A DNA stretch of 14,500 nt, taken from a bacterium (GTDB taxonomy: Bacteria > Bacillota_I > Bacilli_A > RF39 > UBA660). The stretch lies in the NCBI GenBank assembly GCA_029012525.1, contig JAQXMG010000045.1, positions 1-14,500 of the forward strand. Direction: 5' to 3'. Within the stretch, counting starts at the first letter, position 1, and each line of letters opens with the position of its first letter. The notes below the pieces were generated by a model. It was not told where the DNA came from. It did no database searches and saw only the letters and a list, made by a program, of their open reading frames with translations. This document shows, in pieces, positions 1 to 7,876 of this stretch. The position numbers and the translations under genes were made by a program.

Positions 1-2
1 AC

Positions 3-584
3 AAAAGAAATTATTATATAAATATTTGTATTAAAAAGAATCTATCAAGTAGAGCTTTAGAAAAAATGATAAAAAGTAATGCCTATGAAAGACTAAGTAT
101 AAAAGATAAAGAAAATATAAATATAATAACAAAAGAAGAAGATTTAACAATAAGCGATATGCTTAAAAATCCAATATATATAGAAGTAGAAAGAAATATT
201 GATAAAATAAGTGAGAAACTACTTCAAGAATTAATAATAGAAAAACTAGAAAAAATATTACTTGAATTAGGACATGGATTTACATATGCTGGAAAAGAAG
301 TAAAACTTGGTGAAAGCTACTGTGATATGTTATTTTTTAATACAGAATTAAATAGTTATGTAGTAATTGAATTAAAAATAAGGAAACTACAAAAACAAGA
401 TATAGGACAAATTGAATATTATATGAATTATATAGATAGAAATATAAAAAAATCATATCATAATAAAACAATTGGAGTAATCTTATGTAAATATGATAAC
501 TATCTAGTAATGGAATATTGTTCAAATAGTAATATTTATGAAACAACTTATCAGCTTATTAACAAAGATATAATAGAAATATAA
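3..584 (+). CDS. YhcG/DUF1016-family PDDEXK nuclease, C-terminal part (runs off left edge)
   Basis: The frame is open to the left edge, so the gene starts outside the window. The first ATG (position 66) is probably not the start, because residues encoded before it (NLSSRALEKMIKSNAYERL, crossing that ATG) match the conserved linker of DUF1016 proteins. The visible part is the C-terminal PDDEXK domain. It has an Asp in YCDMLFF (codon 324-326), then VVIELKIRK with the E-x-K catalytic pair (Glu at 369, Lys at 375), then a Q-x-x-YY segment, as in the YhcG C-terminal domain. The N-terminal DUF1016 domain would lie upstream. Family members are predicted DNA-cutting or DNA-binding enzymes, often found in accessory or defence regions, and their biological role is poorly known. 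It has no membrane segment and is probably cytoplasmic. The family call is confident; the function is inferred from the motif only. Confidence 0.85.
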   Translation, partial: KRNYYINICIKKNLSSRALEKMIKSNAYERLSIKDKENINIITKEEDLTISDMLKNPIYIEVERNIDKISEKLLQELIIEKLEKILLELGHGFTYAGKEVKLGESYCDMLFFNTELNSYVVIELKIRKLQKQDIGQIEYYMNYIDRNIKKSYHNKTIGVILCKYDNYLVMEYCSNSNIYETTYQLINKDIIEI

Positions 585-620
585 TAAAACAAACTTATTA
601 ATATTTTTTATCAGAAAATT

Positions 621-649
621 AAGTGTCGGTAAAAATCACACTTTTTTTA
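621..649 (+). terminator. Rho-independent terminator after the nuclease gene
   Basis: A 6-bp stem AAGTGT (621-626) / ACACTT (638-643) with an 11-nt loop is followed by a T tract to 648. It lies 37 nt after the stop codon of the nuclease gene. The stem is short but the T tract is clear. It overlaps the GTG at 623, which argues against that codon starting the next gene. Confidence 0.55.
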
Positions 650-667
650 CAAAAAATTCAAATATTC

Positions 668-696
668 TTTCAAAAAAATTATAAAAATGGTATATT
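668..696 (+). promoter_or_regulatory. Putative extended -10 promoter for the hypothetical gene and polC
   Basis: TATATT (691-696) is preceded by TGg (688-690), giving an extended -10. A weak -35 TTTCAA (668-673) lies 17 bp upstream. The start of transcription would fall near 703, leaving only a short leader that carries GGTGG before the ATG at 713. It sits directly after the preceding terminator. The -35 match is poor, so the call rests on the extended -10 and on position. Confidence 0.45.
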
Positions 697-712
697 AATT
701 ATGGTGGTATAT

Positions 713-1549
713 ATGAGGCTTAATTTTATTACAAATAAATATCTTTTAATGTGGTATCTTTTATGTAGAGAGAATAATATATCTAAATTAGATAATTTTA
801 AAACTAATTTTTTAAGCCACTACAGAAAAGATTATTTTCTTTTAATTAAAGAAAAAGATAATATAATAAGCCTTTTAAAAGATTATATACCAGACGATGA
901 TTTTATTTTTAATAGCTTCTATAATACCGAAGAATATAAAAAATTAGAAAAAGAAACAAATAAATATCGAATAACTATGCTTGAATATTATGATAATTAT
1001 CAAAAATCACTAAAAAAAGAACTTACCAAATTATTAAAATATGATTTAAATATTAATTATTCATTTTGTTTTGTCCATGAAGATATTAATATAATTGAGT
1101 TTTATTTAAAAAACAAATTGATTATTTTAGGAAAAAAACTAAAAGAAAACGAAGTGCTTGGTTTTTATATTTTTACTATTTATAAAATTCTTGCAAATGA
1201 ATATAAAGATTATAAGCCAAATGAAAAAGATATTGTTGATGCTATATTAGAACTTGTTATTTATAATGAATTATATACAAGAATAAGTGGTAAAAATAGA
1301 TATAATACTGGAAAAGAAAATATTAAAACGATAAAAGATAAGATATACCCTTATTTTTTGATGTATATGGGAGTAAATGCTTTGGAATTTGACTCTAGAA
1401 TGAGTAATGATGGAATATATTTTGATGATATTAAATATGACAATAATTTAAAACTAATGGATTTGTATTCATTTATAAGTTTTATAATAAAAAATAAACA
1501 TAAAGTATTAGAAACAAATAACACGTTTAAAAAAGAAGAAATATTATAA
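713..1549 (+). CDS. Hypothetical protein upstream of polC, 278 aa
   Basis: I do not recognise this protein. The start is placed at ATG 713, which follows GGTGG (703-707) at a normal distance and lies downstream of a likely promoter. The frame also extends up to a GTG at 623, but that codon sits inside a terminator hairpin and the intervening residues look like non-coding A/T sequence. The protein is rich in Lys, Asn, Tyr, Leu and Ile. It has no signal peptide, no obvious membrane segment and no familiar catalytic motif. A highly charged central stretch (about residues 60-110) may be helical or coiled. The C-terminal half contains an ILELVIYNELYTRISG segment followed by KIYPYFLMYMG, which may be the conserved core. 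It ends 16 nt before polC and almost certainly shares its transcript. The reading frame is intact and its base use resembles that of its neighbours. Function is unknown. Confidence 0.75.
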   Translation: MRLNFITNKYLLMWYLLCRENNISKLDNFKTNFLSHYRKDYFLLIKEKDNIISLLKDYIPDDDFIFNSFYNTEEYKKLEKETNKYRITMLEYYDNYQKSLKKELTKLLKYDLNINYSFCFVHEDINIIEFYLKNKLIILGKKLKENEVLGFYIFTIYKILANEYKDYKPNEKDIVDAILELVIYNELYTRISGKNRYNTGKENIKTIKDKIYPYFLMYMGVNALEFDSRMSNDGIYFDDIKYDNNLKLMDLYSFISFIIKNKHKVLETNNTFKKEEIL

Positions 1550-1565
1550 CAAAAGGAGTAACATT

Positions 1566-4500
1566 ATGAATGAAAAACTAAAAAATTTACTTGATAAAAT
1601 TAATTTTAATAAAGATTATTATGATGAATTTAAAAATGCTAAAATAGAAAAAATAAATGTTTTTGAAGATAAAAAGATTTGGGATATTATAATAAGCAAT
1701 GATACTAATTTTAGTTTTAATATTTTAAAAGAATTTATTACATCTTTAGAAGACTATGTTAATAAAAAATATACTTATAAAATAAGAGTTAAAGCAAAAA
1801 ATCCAGATAATACTAAAATTGATGAATATTATAAAGAAATACTTGTTTTGTTAAATAATAATAATATGTATTATAATATGTTTTTTGATAGATTAAAAAA
1901 AGATGATTCGTATTATATAGAGGTATATAATAAAAAAGAAGAAGAGATAATTAATTCTAAATTAGAAGAAATAAATGACTATTATGATAGGTTTGGATTC
2001 GATATTAAAGTAATTGTAAAGAAAAATAATGAAGAAAAAGAAAAAATAAAAGATGATATAAAAAAAAGTGTTATTGAGATACCTAAAACGACTGAAGAAA
2101 AATTAAATAAAATGAAAGAAAATTCTGTAATAGTGGAAGAAAAAAAAGATACATTTATAAAACAAAATTATAATAGAAAGTCTTTACCTAAAGATGATAA
2201 TCCTAACGTTTTATTTGGAAGAACTATAACTGATACTAATATAGTAAAATTAAAAGATATTAGTTATGAAGTTGATAATGTAACAGTTGAGGGTTATGTT
2301 TTTGAAGTTATGCCATCTACTAAAGCAGGTATAAATAGTTTTACATTAAAATTTAGTGATTTATCAACTAGTATGTATGTCAGAGCGTTTTTTAAAACCG
2401 AAGAAGAATATAATGATACTTTATCAAAAATTAAATCTGGAATGTGGCTTAAAATAAATGGTTATGTAAAAAATAATAATTTCTATAATGACTTTGTAAT
2501 TAATGCAAGAAATATTGAAAAAATAGAGTCAAGAGAAGAAAAAATTGTTGACGATGCTGATGAAAAACGTGTAGAGTTACATGCTCATACAATGATGAGT
2601 CAAATGGATGGTGTAGTTGAAGTAAAGGATTTAATAAAACAAGCAGTATCTTTTGGCCATAAAGCAATTGCCATAACAGATCATAATGGAATTCAAACCT
2701 TTCCTGAATGCTACAAGCATAAAGATGAGATAAAAATACTTTATGGTGTTGAACTATCTATGATAGATGATGATCTTGATTTAGTAATAAGACCAGATAA
2801 TAGTAATTTGTTAGATAATACTTATGTTGTATTTGATTTTGAAACAACGGGATTTAATGCAGGTGGCAAAGATTCAATTATTGAAATCGGTGCCGTTAAA
2901 CTTCATGATGGTGTTATAGTTGATAGATTTGATAAGCTTATTAATCCAGGACATAAACTTGCAACTCATATATCAGAACTTACAGGAATAACAGATGAAA
3001 TGTTAAAGGATTGTGAAAGCGAAGAAGAAGCAGTAAAAGAGTTTATTGCTTGGACTGGTAACTTACCAATGGTTGCTCATAATGCTAAGTTTGATTCATC
3101 TTTCCTAGCTATGGCTTATAAGAAATACAATTTAGGTGAATATAAAAATCCACTTTTAGATACATTAGAACTTTCCCGTGCTATAGAACCAAATGCAGGA
3201 AGACATTCTTTAAGCGCACTTGTTAAAAGATATAATGTTCCATTTGATGAAGAAAGTCACCATAGAGGTGATTACGATGCTGAAGCTACTGCTTTAATCT
3301 TTCACAAAATGTTGGAGTATCTAAAAAATAGAAATATTGATACGATGGATAAAATCAATAATTTGGTTTCTAAAGATGATATTCATAAATTTGGAGAATT
3401 ATATCATGTTAATATTTTAGTTAAAAATAAGGTTGGATTAAAAAATTTGTTCAAGATTGTATCTTATGCTAATACAAAATATTTATATAAAACGCCTAGA
3501 ATTCTAAGAAGTGTTATAACCGAACTTCGAGAAGGACTTTTAATTGGTAGTAGTTGCGCAAATGGCGAAATATTTTCTCTTGCCAGAAGTAAAAGTGATG
3601 ATGAATTATCTAATCTTATGGATTTTTACGATTATATTGAGATTCAACCGGTTGATGTTTACGAATATTTAATAGATACGGAAGATTTTAAAAATAAGCA
3701 AGAAATTATCGATAATATAAATAAAATAATAAAAGTTGCAAAAGACAAAGGGAAAATGGTTGTAGCAACAGGTGATGTGCATCATTTAAAAGCTAGTGAT
3801 AAAATTTATCGTGAAATTATAATAAACCAAAAAGTACCTGGTGGAGGACGTCATCCGCTTAATAAGAAAAATATAAAAAATATTCCATCACAGCATTTTA
3901 GAACAACTAATGAAATGATTGATAATTTCGCATTTTTAAACGATCCTTCTTTAATTCACGAGATAGTAATTGATAATCCTAATAAAATAGCAGATTCTAT
4001 TGAAGAATTTGAGATAATTCCTGATACTAAAGGAATTCCATTCTCACCAATTTTTGAAAATAGTAAACAAGTAATAAGAGATATAAGTTATACAAAAGCT
4101 CATGAAATATATGGAGATCCACTTCCAGATCTTGTTAAAGATCGACTTGATGCCGAACTTAATGGTATTATTAATGGTGGATTCGATGCAATTTATTTGA
4201 TTGCTCAAAAGCTTGTTAAACATAGTAATGATGATGGCTATTACGTTGGAAGTAGGGGTAGTGTTGGTTCTAGTTTTGCGGCAACTATGCTTGGTATTAC
4301 TGAAGTTAATCCACTTCCTGCCCATTATGTTTGTCCAAATTGTAAAAAGACTATTTTTAAGGATGAAAATGGACGTATGTATAACCTTGATTACGCAACA
4401 GGTTATGATCTTCCAGATCGAAAATGTGAATGTGGTTTTATGATGAATAAAGATGGTCATGACATGCCATTTGCAACATTCTTAGGATTTAATGCTGATA

Positions 4501-5948
4501 AAGTTCCTGATATTGATCTTAACTTCTCAGGAGATTATCAAGCAAAAGCCCATGAATATACTAAAGTATTATTTGGTGAAGAATATGTATATCGTGCTGG
4601 AACAATTGGAACAGTTGCGGATAAAACAGCTTTTGGCTTTGTAAAAGGATACTTTGAAGATAGAGGTATAACAGGAATAAGAAATCTAGAAGTAGAACGT
4701 CTTGCAATTGGGGTTACAGGAGTAAAAAGGACAACAGGACAACATCCGGGAGGAATTGTAGTTGTTCCAAATTATAAAGATATCTTTGATTTTACGCCAT
4801 ATCAATATCCTGCAGATGATCCAGAAAGTGCTTGGGCAACGACACATTTTAATTATCATGATATTGAATCTTGTCTTTTAAAACTAGATATACTTGGACA
4901 CGATAATCCAACTTTCTTTAAATATTTTGAAGATACAACAGGAATATTGATGAAAGATATACCAATGGACGATAAAAAAGTAATGAGTTTATTCACATCA
5001 ACTGAAGCTCTAGGAGTAACAAAAGAACAAATACTTTGTGAAAATGGTGCATTAGCTCTTCCAGAATTTACTAAATTTGTAATTGGTATTGTTAATGAAA
5101 CAAAACCAACTACTTTTGGTGAGTTAGTTAAAATATCAGGTCTTTCACATGGTACTGATGTATGGAATGGTAATGCTCAAGATATAGTTAGAAATGGTAT
5201 TGTTCCATTTAAAGAAGTAATAGGTTGTCGTGACGATATTATGGTTTATCTTATGAATCATGGAGTTGAACCTTTAACATCATTTAAAATAATGGAATTT
5301 GTTCGTAAAGGAAAAGCTGCTAAAGACCCTGCTAAATGGTTAGAATATGAAAAATTATTAAAAGATTCTAATATTGCTCCTTGGTTTATTGAATCATGTT
5401 CTAAAATAAAATACATGTTCCCTAAGGCACATGCAACTGCATATGTATCAGCTGCCTATAAAATTGCTTGGTTTAAAGTATATCATCCAATTAATTACTA
5501 TGCAGCTTGGTTTAGTATTAAAGGTTTATCATTTGATTTAACTGCTATGGAAGCAGGATATGATAAAATAAGAGAACAGGTACTAGATTATCAAGAAAGA
5601 AGAAATAACTTAACACCAAAAGAAAGTGATACTATGGCAACTTTAGAAGTTGCACTTGAAGCTAGTGCTCGTGGCATTAAATTTGGTAGTGTTGATTTAA
5701 ATAAATCTGATTCAAAATATTTTATAATAGATGAAGAAAATAACACTCTAATTCCACCATTTAGAGCAATAGATGGTCTTGGTGATGTTGTTGCTAATAA
5801 TATCATTGAAGAAAGAAAAACTTGCGAATTTTTAAGTATTGATGACCTTCAAAAACGCGCTAAATTATCAACAACTCTTATTGAAAAAATGAAGATTATG
5901 GGAATACTAAAAGACTTACCAGAATCAAGTCAATTGTCATTATTCTAA
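1566..5948 (+). CDS. polC: DNA polymerase III subunit alpha, Gram-positive type PolC
   Basis: Replicative DNA polymerase with built-in 3'-5' proofreading, acting at the fork with the sliding clamp. At 1,460 aa it is close to the B. subtilis enzyme. Domains in order: a poorly conserved N-terminal region; an OB fold at about 237-325; the first part of the PHP domain with HAHTMMSQMDG (His339, His341) and TDHNG; an inserted DnaQ-type exonuclease from about 420, with DFETTG (Asp424, Glu426), HNAKFD and HRGDYDAEAT; the rest of PHP; then the polymerase. The polymerase shows GSRGSVGSSF, a zinc knuckle (Cys923, Cys926, Cys954, Cys956), the catalytic PDIDLNFS (Asp982, Asp984), RAGTIGTVADKTA and TTGQHPGG. 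The C-terminal QLSLF (1456-1460) is a classic clamp-binding motif. The start is supported by AAAGGAG (1552-1558) with a 7-nt spacer. It is probably co-transcribed with the preceding hypothetical gene. The second zinc pair is spaced C-x-C rather than C-x2-C. All Trp codons are TGG. Confidence 0.99.
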   Translation: MNEKLKNLLDKINFNKDYYDEFKNAKIEKINVFEDKKIWDIIISNDTNFSFNILKEFITSLEDYVNKKYTYKIRVKAKNPDNTKIDEYYKEILVLLNNNNMYYNMFFDRLKKDDSYYIEVYNKKEEEIINSKLEEINDYYDRFGFDIKVIVKKNNEEKEKIKDDIKKSVIEIPKTTEEKLNKMKENSVIVEEKKDTFIKQNYNRKSLPKDDNPNVLFGRTITDTNIVKLKDISYEVDNVTVEGYVFEVMPSTKAGINSFTLKFSDLSTSMYVRAFFKTEEEYNDTLSKIKSGMWLKINGYVKNNNFYNDFVINARNIEKIESREEKIVDDADEKRVELHAHTMMSQMDGVVEVKDLIKQAVSFGHKAIAITDHNGIQTFPECYKHKDEIKILYGVELSMIDDDLDLVIRPDNSNLLDNTYVVFDFETTGFNAGGKDSIIEIGAVKLHDGVIVDRFDKLINPGHKLATHISELTGITDEMLKDCESEEEAVKEFIAWTGNLPMVAHNAKFDSSFLAMAYKKYNLGEYKNPLLDTLELSRAIEPNAGRHSLSALVKRYNVPFDEESHHRGDYDAEATALIFHKMLEYLKNRNIDTMDKINNLVSKDDIHKFGELYHVNILVKNKVGLKNLFKIVSYANTKYLYKTPRILRSVITELREGLLIGSSCANGEIFSLARSKSDDELSNLMDFYDYIEIQPVDVYEYLIDTEDFKNKQEIIDNINKIIKVAKDKGKMVVATGDVHHLKASDKIYREIIINQKVPGGGRHPLNKKNIKNIPSQHFRTTNEMIDNFAFLNDPSLIHEIVIDNPNKIADSIEEFEIIPDTKGIPFSPIFENSKQVIRDISYTKAHEIYGDPLPDLVKDRLDAELNGIINGGFDAIYLIAQKLVKHSNDDGYYVGSRGSVGSSFAATMLGITEVNPLPAHYVCPNCKKTIFKDENGRMYNLDYATGYDLPDRKCECGFMMNKDGHDMPFATFLGFNADKVPDIDLNFSGDYQAKAHEYTKVLFGEEYVYRAGTIGTVADKTAFGFVKGYFEDRGITGIRNLEVERLAIGVTGVKRTTGQHPGGIVVVPNYKDIFDFTPYQYPADDPESAWATTHFNYHDIESCLLKLDILGHDNPTFFKYFEDTTGILMKDIPMDDKKVMSLFTSTEALGVTKEQILCENGALALPEFTKFVIGIVNETKPTTFGELVKISGLSHGTDVWNGNAQDIVRNGIVPFKEVIGCRDDIMVYLMNHGVEPLTSFKIMEFVRKGKAAKDPAKWLEYEKLLKDSNIAPWFIESCSKIKYMFPKAHATAYVSAAYKIAWFKVYHPINYYAAWFSIKGLSFDLTAMEAGYDKIREQVLDYQERRNNLTPKESDTMATLEVALEASARGIKFGSVDLNKSDSKYFIIDEENNTLIPPFRAIDGLGDVVANNIIEERKTCEFLSIDDLQKRAKLSTTLIEKMKIMGILKDLPESSQLSLF

Positions 5949-5956
5949 TAATTTAC

Positions 5957-5999
5957 AAATATAAAAGTAAAATATGTAAAATTGCTTTTATATTTTTTT
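5957..5999 (+). terminator. Rho-independent terminator after polC
   Basis: An A/T-rich stem of about 14 bp (5957-5970 with 5982-5995, including one G-U pair) has an 11-nt loop and runs into a T tract at 5993-5999. It starts 8 nt after the polC stop and closes that transcription unit. Its 3' half overlaps the -35 region of the next promoter. Confidence 0.75.
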
Positions 6000-6015
6000 A
6001 TTATAGTGTTATACT
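5987..6015 (+). promoter_or_regulatory. Extended -10 promoter for the Ddl-like gene
   Basis: TATACT (6010-6015) is preceded by TGt (6007-6009), an extended -10. A weak -35, TTTATA (5987-5992), lies 17 bp upstream inside the preceding terminator. Transcription would begin near 6022, just before the AGAAGGTG ribosome binding site (6025-6032). The gene therefore appears to be transcribed on its own. Confidence 0.6.
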
Positions 6016-6039
6016 ATTCTTGATAGAAGGTGTAATTTT

Positions 6040-7203
6040 ATGAAATTAAATGTCGGAGTAATTTTCGGTGGCAAAAGTTTAGAACATGAAAAAGGAATTA
6101 TTACTGCATGTGAAGTCATGAGTAATTTAGATCAAAATAAATATAATATAGTTCCAATCTATATTGATAAAGATAATAATTGGTATACTGGATATCATTT
6201 AAAAGATATATTAAATTACAGAGATATAGCACTTGTAAAAAGATATGCTAAAAAGGTTACTTTATTAAAACGTGGAAAAAATTATATACTTCAAAGCTGT
6301 AACTTATTAAAAAGAAATATTTCTTATGTTGATTTGATAATACCATGTGGTCTTGGAAGCTATATTTCTGATGGTATATTACAAGGTTATTTAGATATGA
6401 TTGGTATTCCATATACTGGAAGTAATACTTTAAGTTGCGCTATTAGTAAAGATAAAGTTGCGATAAAAGATATTGTAAGAGCAAATAACATTCCAACAAC
6501 ATCATATATTTGGTTTTACAAAGAAGAATTTGTAAGTAATAGAAAAAAAGTATTGGAAAAAATAAAAGACTTGAAATATCCACTATATTGTAAACCAGCA
6601 AAACTTGGTTCATCAATTGGAGTAAGCCTTGTTAATAATGATGAAGAATTGATAAAAGAAATTAAAAATATTATTAAATATGATGAAAAAGTAATAGTAG
6701 AAGAAAAAATAAAAAATACTAAAGAAATATCAATTTCTGTTTTAGGGGATAACATTAATCAAGAAACATCAGATATTTATGAAGAAGAACTATTTGATGA
6801 AGAAATAGATAGATTTACTAAAGTAAAAGAATATTTAAATAATGAGTATAACAAATTATACAAAATAAATTTAATTAATAAAAAAACTAAACCTCTTATT
6901 TCCAAAGAAATGAAAGATGCTATAAAAGATTATGCAAAGCAAATATTTAGAATGATAAATGCAAGAGGTGTAATTCAAGTTGACTTTTTAATCGATGAAA
7001 AAAATATGAAGTTATATTTTAGTAAAATAAATGCAGTACCATATTGTATGTCAAGTCAAATGTGGAAAAGAAGCAAGAAAAGTGAAACAGAACTTTTAGA
7101 TGATTTAATTAAACTTGCAATTGAAAGATACCATAATAAAGATTCTTATATTAATAAGACAGATAATAATTTACTTGAAGGATATGATTTAAAAATTAAA
7201 TAA
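6040..7203 (+). CDS. D-alanine-D-alanine ligase-like ATP-grasp protein with degenerate active site
   Basis: The ligase family joins two D-alanines with ATP for cell-wall precursors. The fold is recognisable over 387 aa: VIFGGKSLEHE at the N-terminus (Glu15 matches the substrate Glu of DdlB), ILQGYLDMIGIPYTGS with SKDK after it, the ATP-binding KPAKLGSSIGVS, and QVDFLIDE (Asp315 kept). Several signature residues are changed. The usual HGPxGEDG loop reads LGSYISDG (105-112). The Arg two residues before Asp315 is Gln313. The metal-binding Glu of the NEIN motif is Lys329, in SKINAVPY. The Gly of the following P-G is Tyr335. The loop that normally carries a substrate Tyr is an acidic stretch, DIYEEELFDEEI. 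Normal ligase activity is therefore doubtful. It could bind ATP with another acceptor, be regulatory, or be decaying. The frame is intact, with AGAAGGTG 7 nt before the ATG. It is monocistronic, with its own promoter and terminator, away from other wall genes. Confidence 0.85.
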   Translation: MKLNVGVIFGGKSLEHEKGIITACEVMSNLDQNKYNIVPIYIDKDNNWYTGYHLKDILNYRDIALVKRYAKKVTLLKRGKNYILQSCNLLKRNISYVDLIIPCGLGSYISDGILQGYLDMIGIPYTGSNTLSCAISKDKVAIKDIVRANNIPTTSYIWFYKEEFVSNRKKVLEKIKDLKYPLYCKPAKLGSSIGVSLVNNDEELIKEIKNIIKYDEKVIVEEKIKNTKEISISVLGDNINQETSDIYEEELFDEEIDRFTKVKEYLNNEYNKLYKINLINKKTKPLISKEMKDAIKDYAKQIFRMINARGVIQVDFLIDEKNMKLYFSKINAVPYCMSSQMWKRSKKSETELLDDLIKLAIERYHNKDSYINKTDNNLLEGYDLKIK

Positions 7204-7214
7204 GATTATATTAT

Positions 7215-7240
7215 ACTGGCATAATAATTGTCAGTTTTTT
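7215..7240 (+). terminator. Rho-independent terminator after the Ddl-like gene
   Basis: A 7-bp stem ACTGGCA (7215-7221) / TGTCAGT (7229-7235), with one G-U pair and a taataat loop, is followed by T's to 7240. It lies between two convergent genes. The opposite strand lacks a good T tract after the stem, so it mainly serves the plus-strand gene. Confidence 0.7.
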
Positions 7241-7244
7241 ATCA

Positions 7245-7568
7245 TCATTTTGTAGAATATATCACAAATTTATTTATCTTATCGATAGTACCTTCTGGCA
7301 TTTCATACACATAGTATCCGTTTTTAATAGGGAATATAACTTTATTTTTAGTTATATTTTTTCTTTTATAAAGTATATTATTTTTTTTATCAGTAATAAT
7401 TACATCAATATTTTGCTTCATAAAAAAAGTATGAATTGAATTACAATTATTTAATCTAACAATATAATTGATTTTTTCTTTTTTAAACATTAAACCAAGT
7501 AGTTTTTTAAAAAAACTTTTATATTCTTTTATTTCTAATTTTTTATTATCTTTTAAAATTAAATACAT
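7245..7568 (-). CDS. DUF192 family protein, 107 aa
   Basis: This is a small single-domain protein of the DUF192 family, whose function is not established. Family signatures visible with the chosen start are GLMF (25-28), NSIHTFFM (43-50) with IDVIITD after it, then a V-x-x-VKN-like segment (FPIKNGYYVYEMPEG) near the C-terminus. Many family members carry a signal peptide or lipoprotein leader. This one has none and is probably cytoplasmic. The start is ATG at 7568 on the minus strand, because AGGTGA (7582-7577) lies 8 nt upstream. A GTG at 7580 is in frame but lies inside that ribosome binding site. It is convergent with the Ddl-like gene and divergent from the pilus operon, sharing the promoter region 7581-7669 with it. 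The family call is firm; no role can be given. Confidence 0.88.
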   Translation of the reverse strand: MYLILKDNKKLEIKEYKSFFKKLLGLMFKKEKINYIVRLNNCNSIHTFFMKQNIDVIITDKKNNILYKRKNITKNKVIFPIKNGYYVYEMPEGTIDKINKFVIYSTK

Positions 7569-7593
7569 AGATTTTTTCACCTAAATAAAGTTT

Positions 7594-7621
7594 ATCATAA
7601 ATTGGTAATATATGTTGACAA
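7594..7621 (-). promoter_or_regulatory. Putative promoter for the DUF192 gene
   Basis: On the minus strand, TTGTCA (7621-7616) and TATGAT (7599-7594) are separated by 16 bp, and both are one base from consensus. The -35 overlaps the -35 of the divergent pilus promoter by five bases. Confidence 0.55.
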
Positions 7622-7643
7622 AATTTTATAAAAATTATAAAAT
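7615..7643 (+). promoter_or_regulatory. Promoter of the Tad pilus operon
   Basis: A perfect -35 TTGACA (7615-7620) lies 17 bp before TAAAAT (7638-7643). An alternative -10, TATAAA (7636-7641), would have 15-bp spacing. The ribosome binding site AGGTGA (7658-7663) of the first pilin gene follows. No terminator hairpin is visible between this point and the end of yebC. Confidence 0.7.
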
Positions 7644-7669
7644 TATCTTAGGAAAATAGGTGATAGTTT

Positions 7670-7876
7670 GTGAAAAGTGTAATGAATAAAAAAGGTCAAG
7701 CACTTGTTGAATATGTATTAATTATTGCTCTTATTAGTGTCCTTGCAATTTCTTTAGTATCTCTTTTAGGAGGTTATCTAAAAGATGCAATAACTAAAAC
7801 ATCATGTGGTATTGTAGGTCAAGTTTATGAAAAAGGGGAAAAAGCTGGTGAAGGATACTGCAAAGATATTGAATAA
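7670..7876 (+). CDS. Flp-like major pilin, 68 aa
   Basis: A short type IV-like prepilin of the Flp/Tad kind, the likely fibre subunit. The hydrophilic leader MKSVMNKKG ends in Gly9, the expected prepilin-peptidase cut. The mature chain begins QALVE with Glu at +5 (Glu14), followed by a hydrophobic helix (about 15-34). The mature protein is about 59 aa, a usual Flp size. Cys46 and Cys64 could form a disulphide near the C-terminus. The start is GTG 7670, six nt after AGGTGA; the ATG at 7682 would be 18 nt away. It is the first gene of the operon, just after the promoter. Its codons for NKKGQALVE are identical in DNA to those of the next gene (see the repeat entries). The assignment rests on the leader/Glu5 pattern and on the Tad genes downstream. 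Confidence 0.85.
   Translation: MKSVMNKKGQALVEYVLIIALISVLAISLVSLLGGYLKDAITKTSCGIVGQVYEKGEKAGEGYCKDIE
7683..7712 (+). repeat. 30-bp direct repeat, copy 1 (in pilin gene)
   Basis: A perfect 30-bp match to 7870-7899, extended to 34 of 35 by one mismatch plus TGTA. It encodes the prepilin leader and cleavage region NKKGQALVE of the first pilin. Confidence 0.95.

Noticed and set aside
623..712. Longer start (GTG 623) for the hypothetical gene before polC
   Set aside because: The codon lies inside the stem of a terminator hairpin and has no ribosome binding site. ATG 713 has GGTGG and a promoter just upstream.
4201..4443. Overlapping plus-strand open frame within polC
   Set aside because: It lies in a different frame over the conserved polymerase core, has no ribosome binding site, and its protein resembles nothing.
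1566..5948. Mycoplasma-type code (TGA as Trp)
   Set aside because: A 1,460-codon polC uses only TGG for Trp and has no internal TGA. tadB and the DUF192 gene end with TGA at the expected places.
6040..7203. Pseudogene call for the Ddl-like gene
   Set aside because: The frame is unbroken, the fold-defining motifs remain, and promoter, ribosome site and terminator are all present. Changed catalytic residues alone do not show decay.
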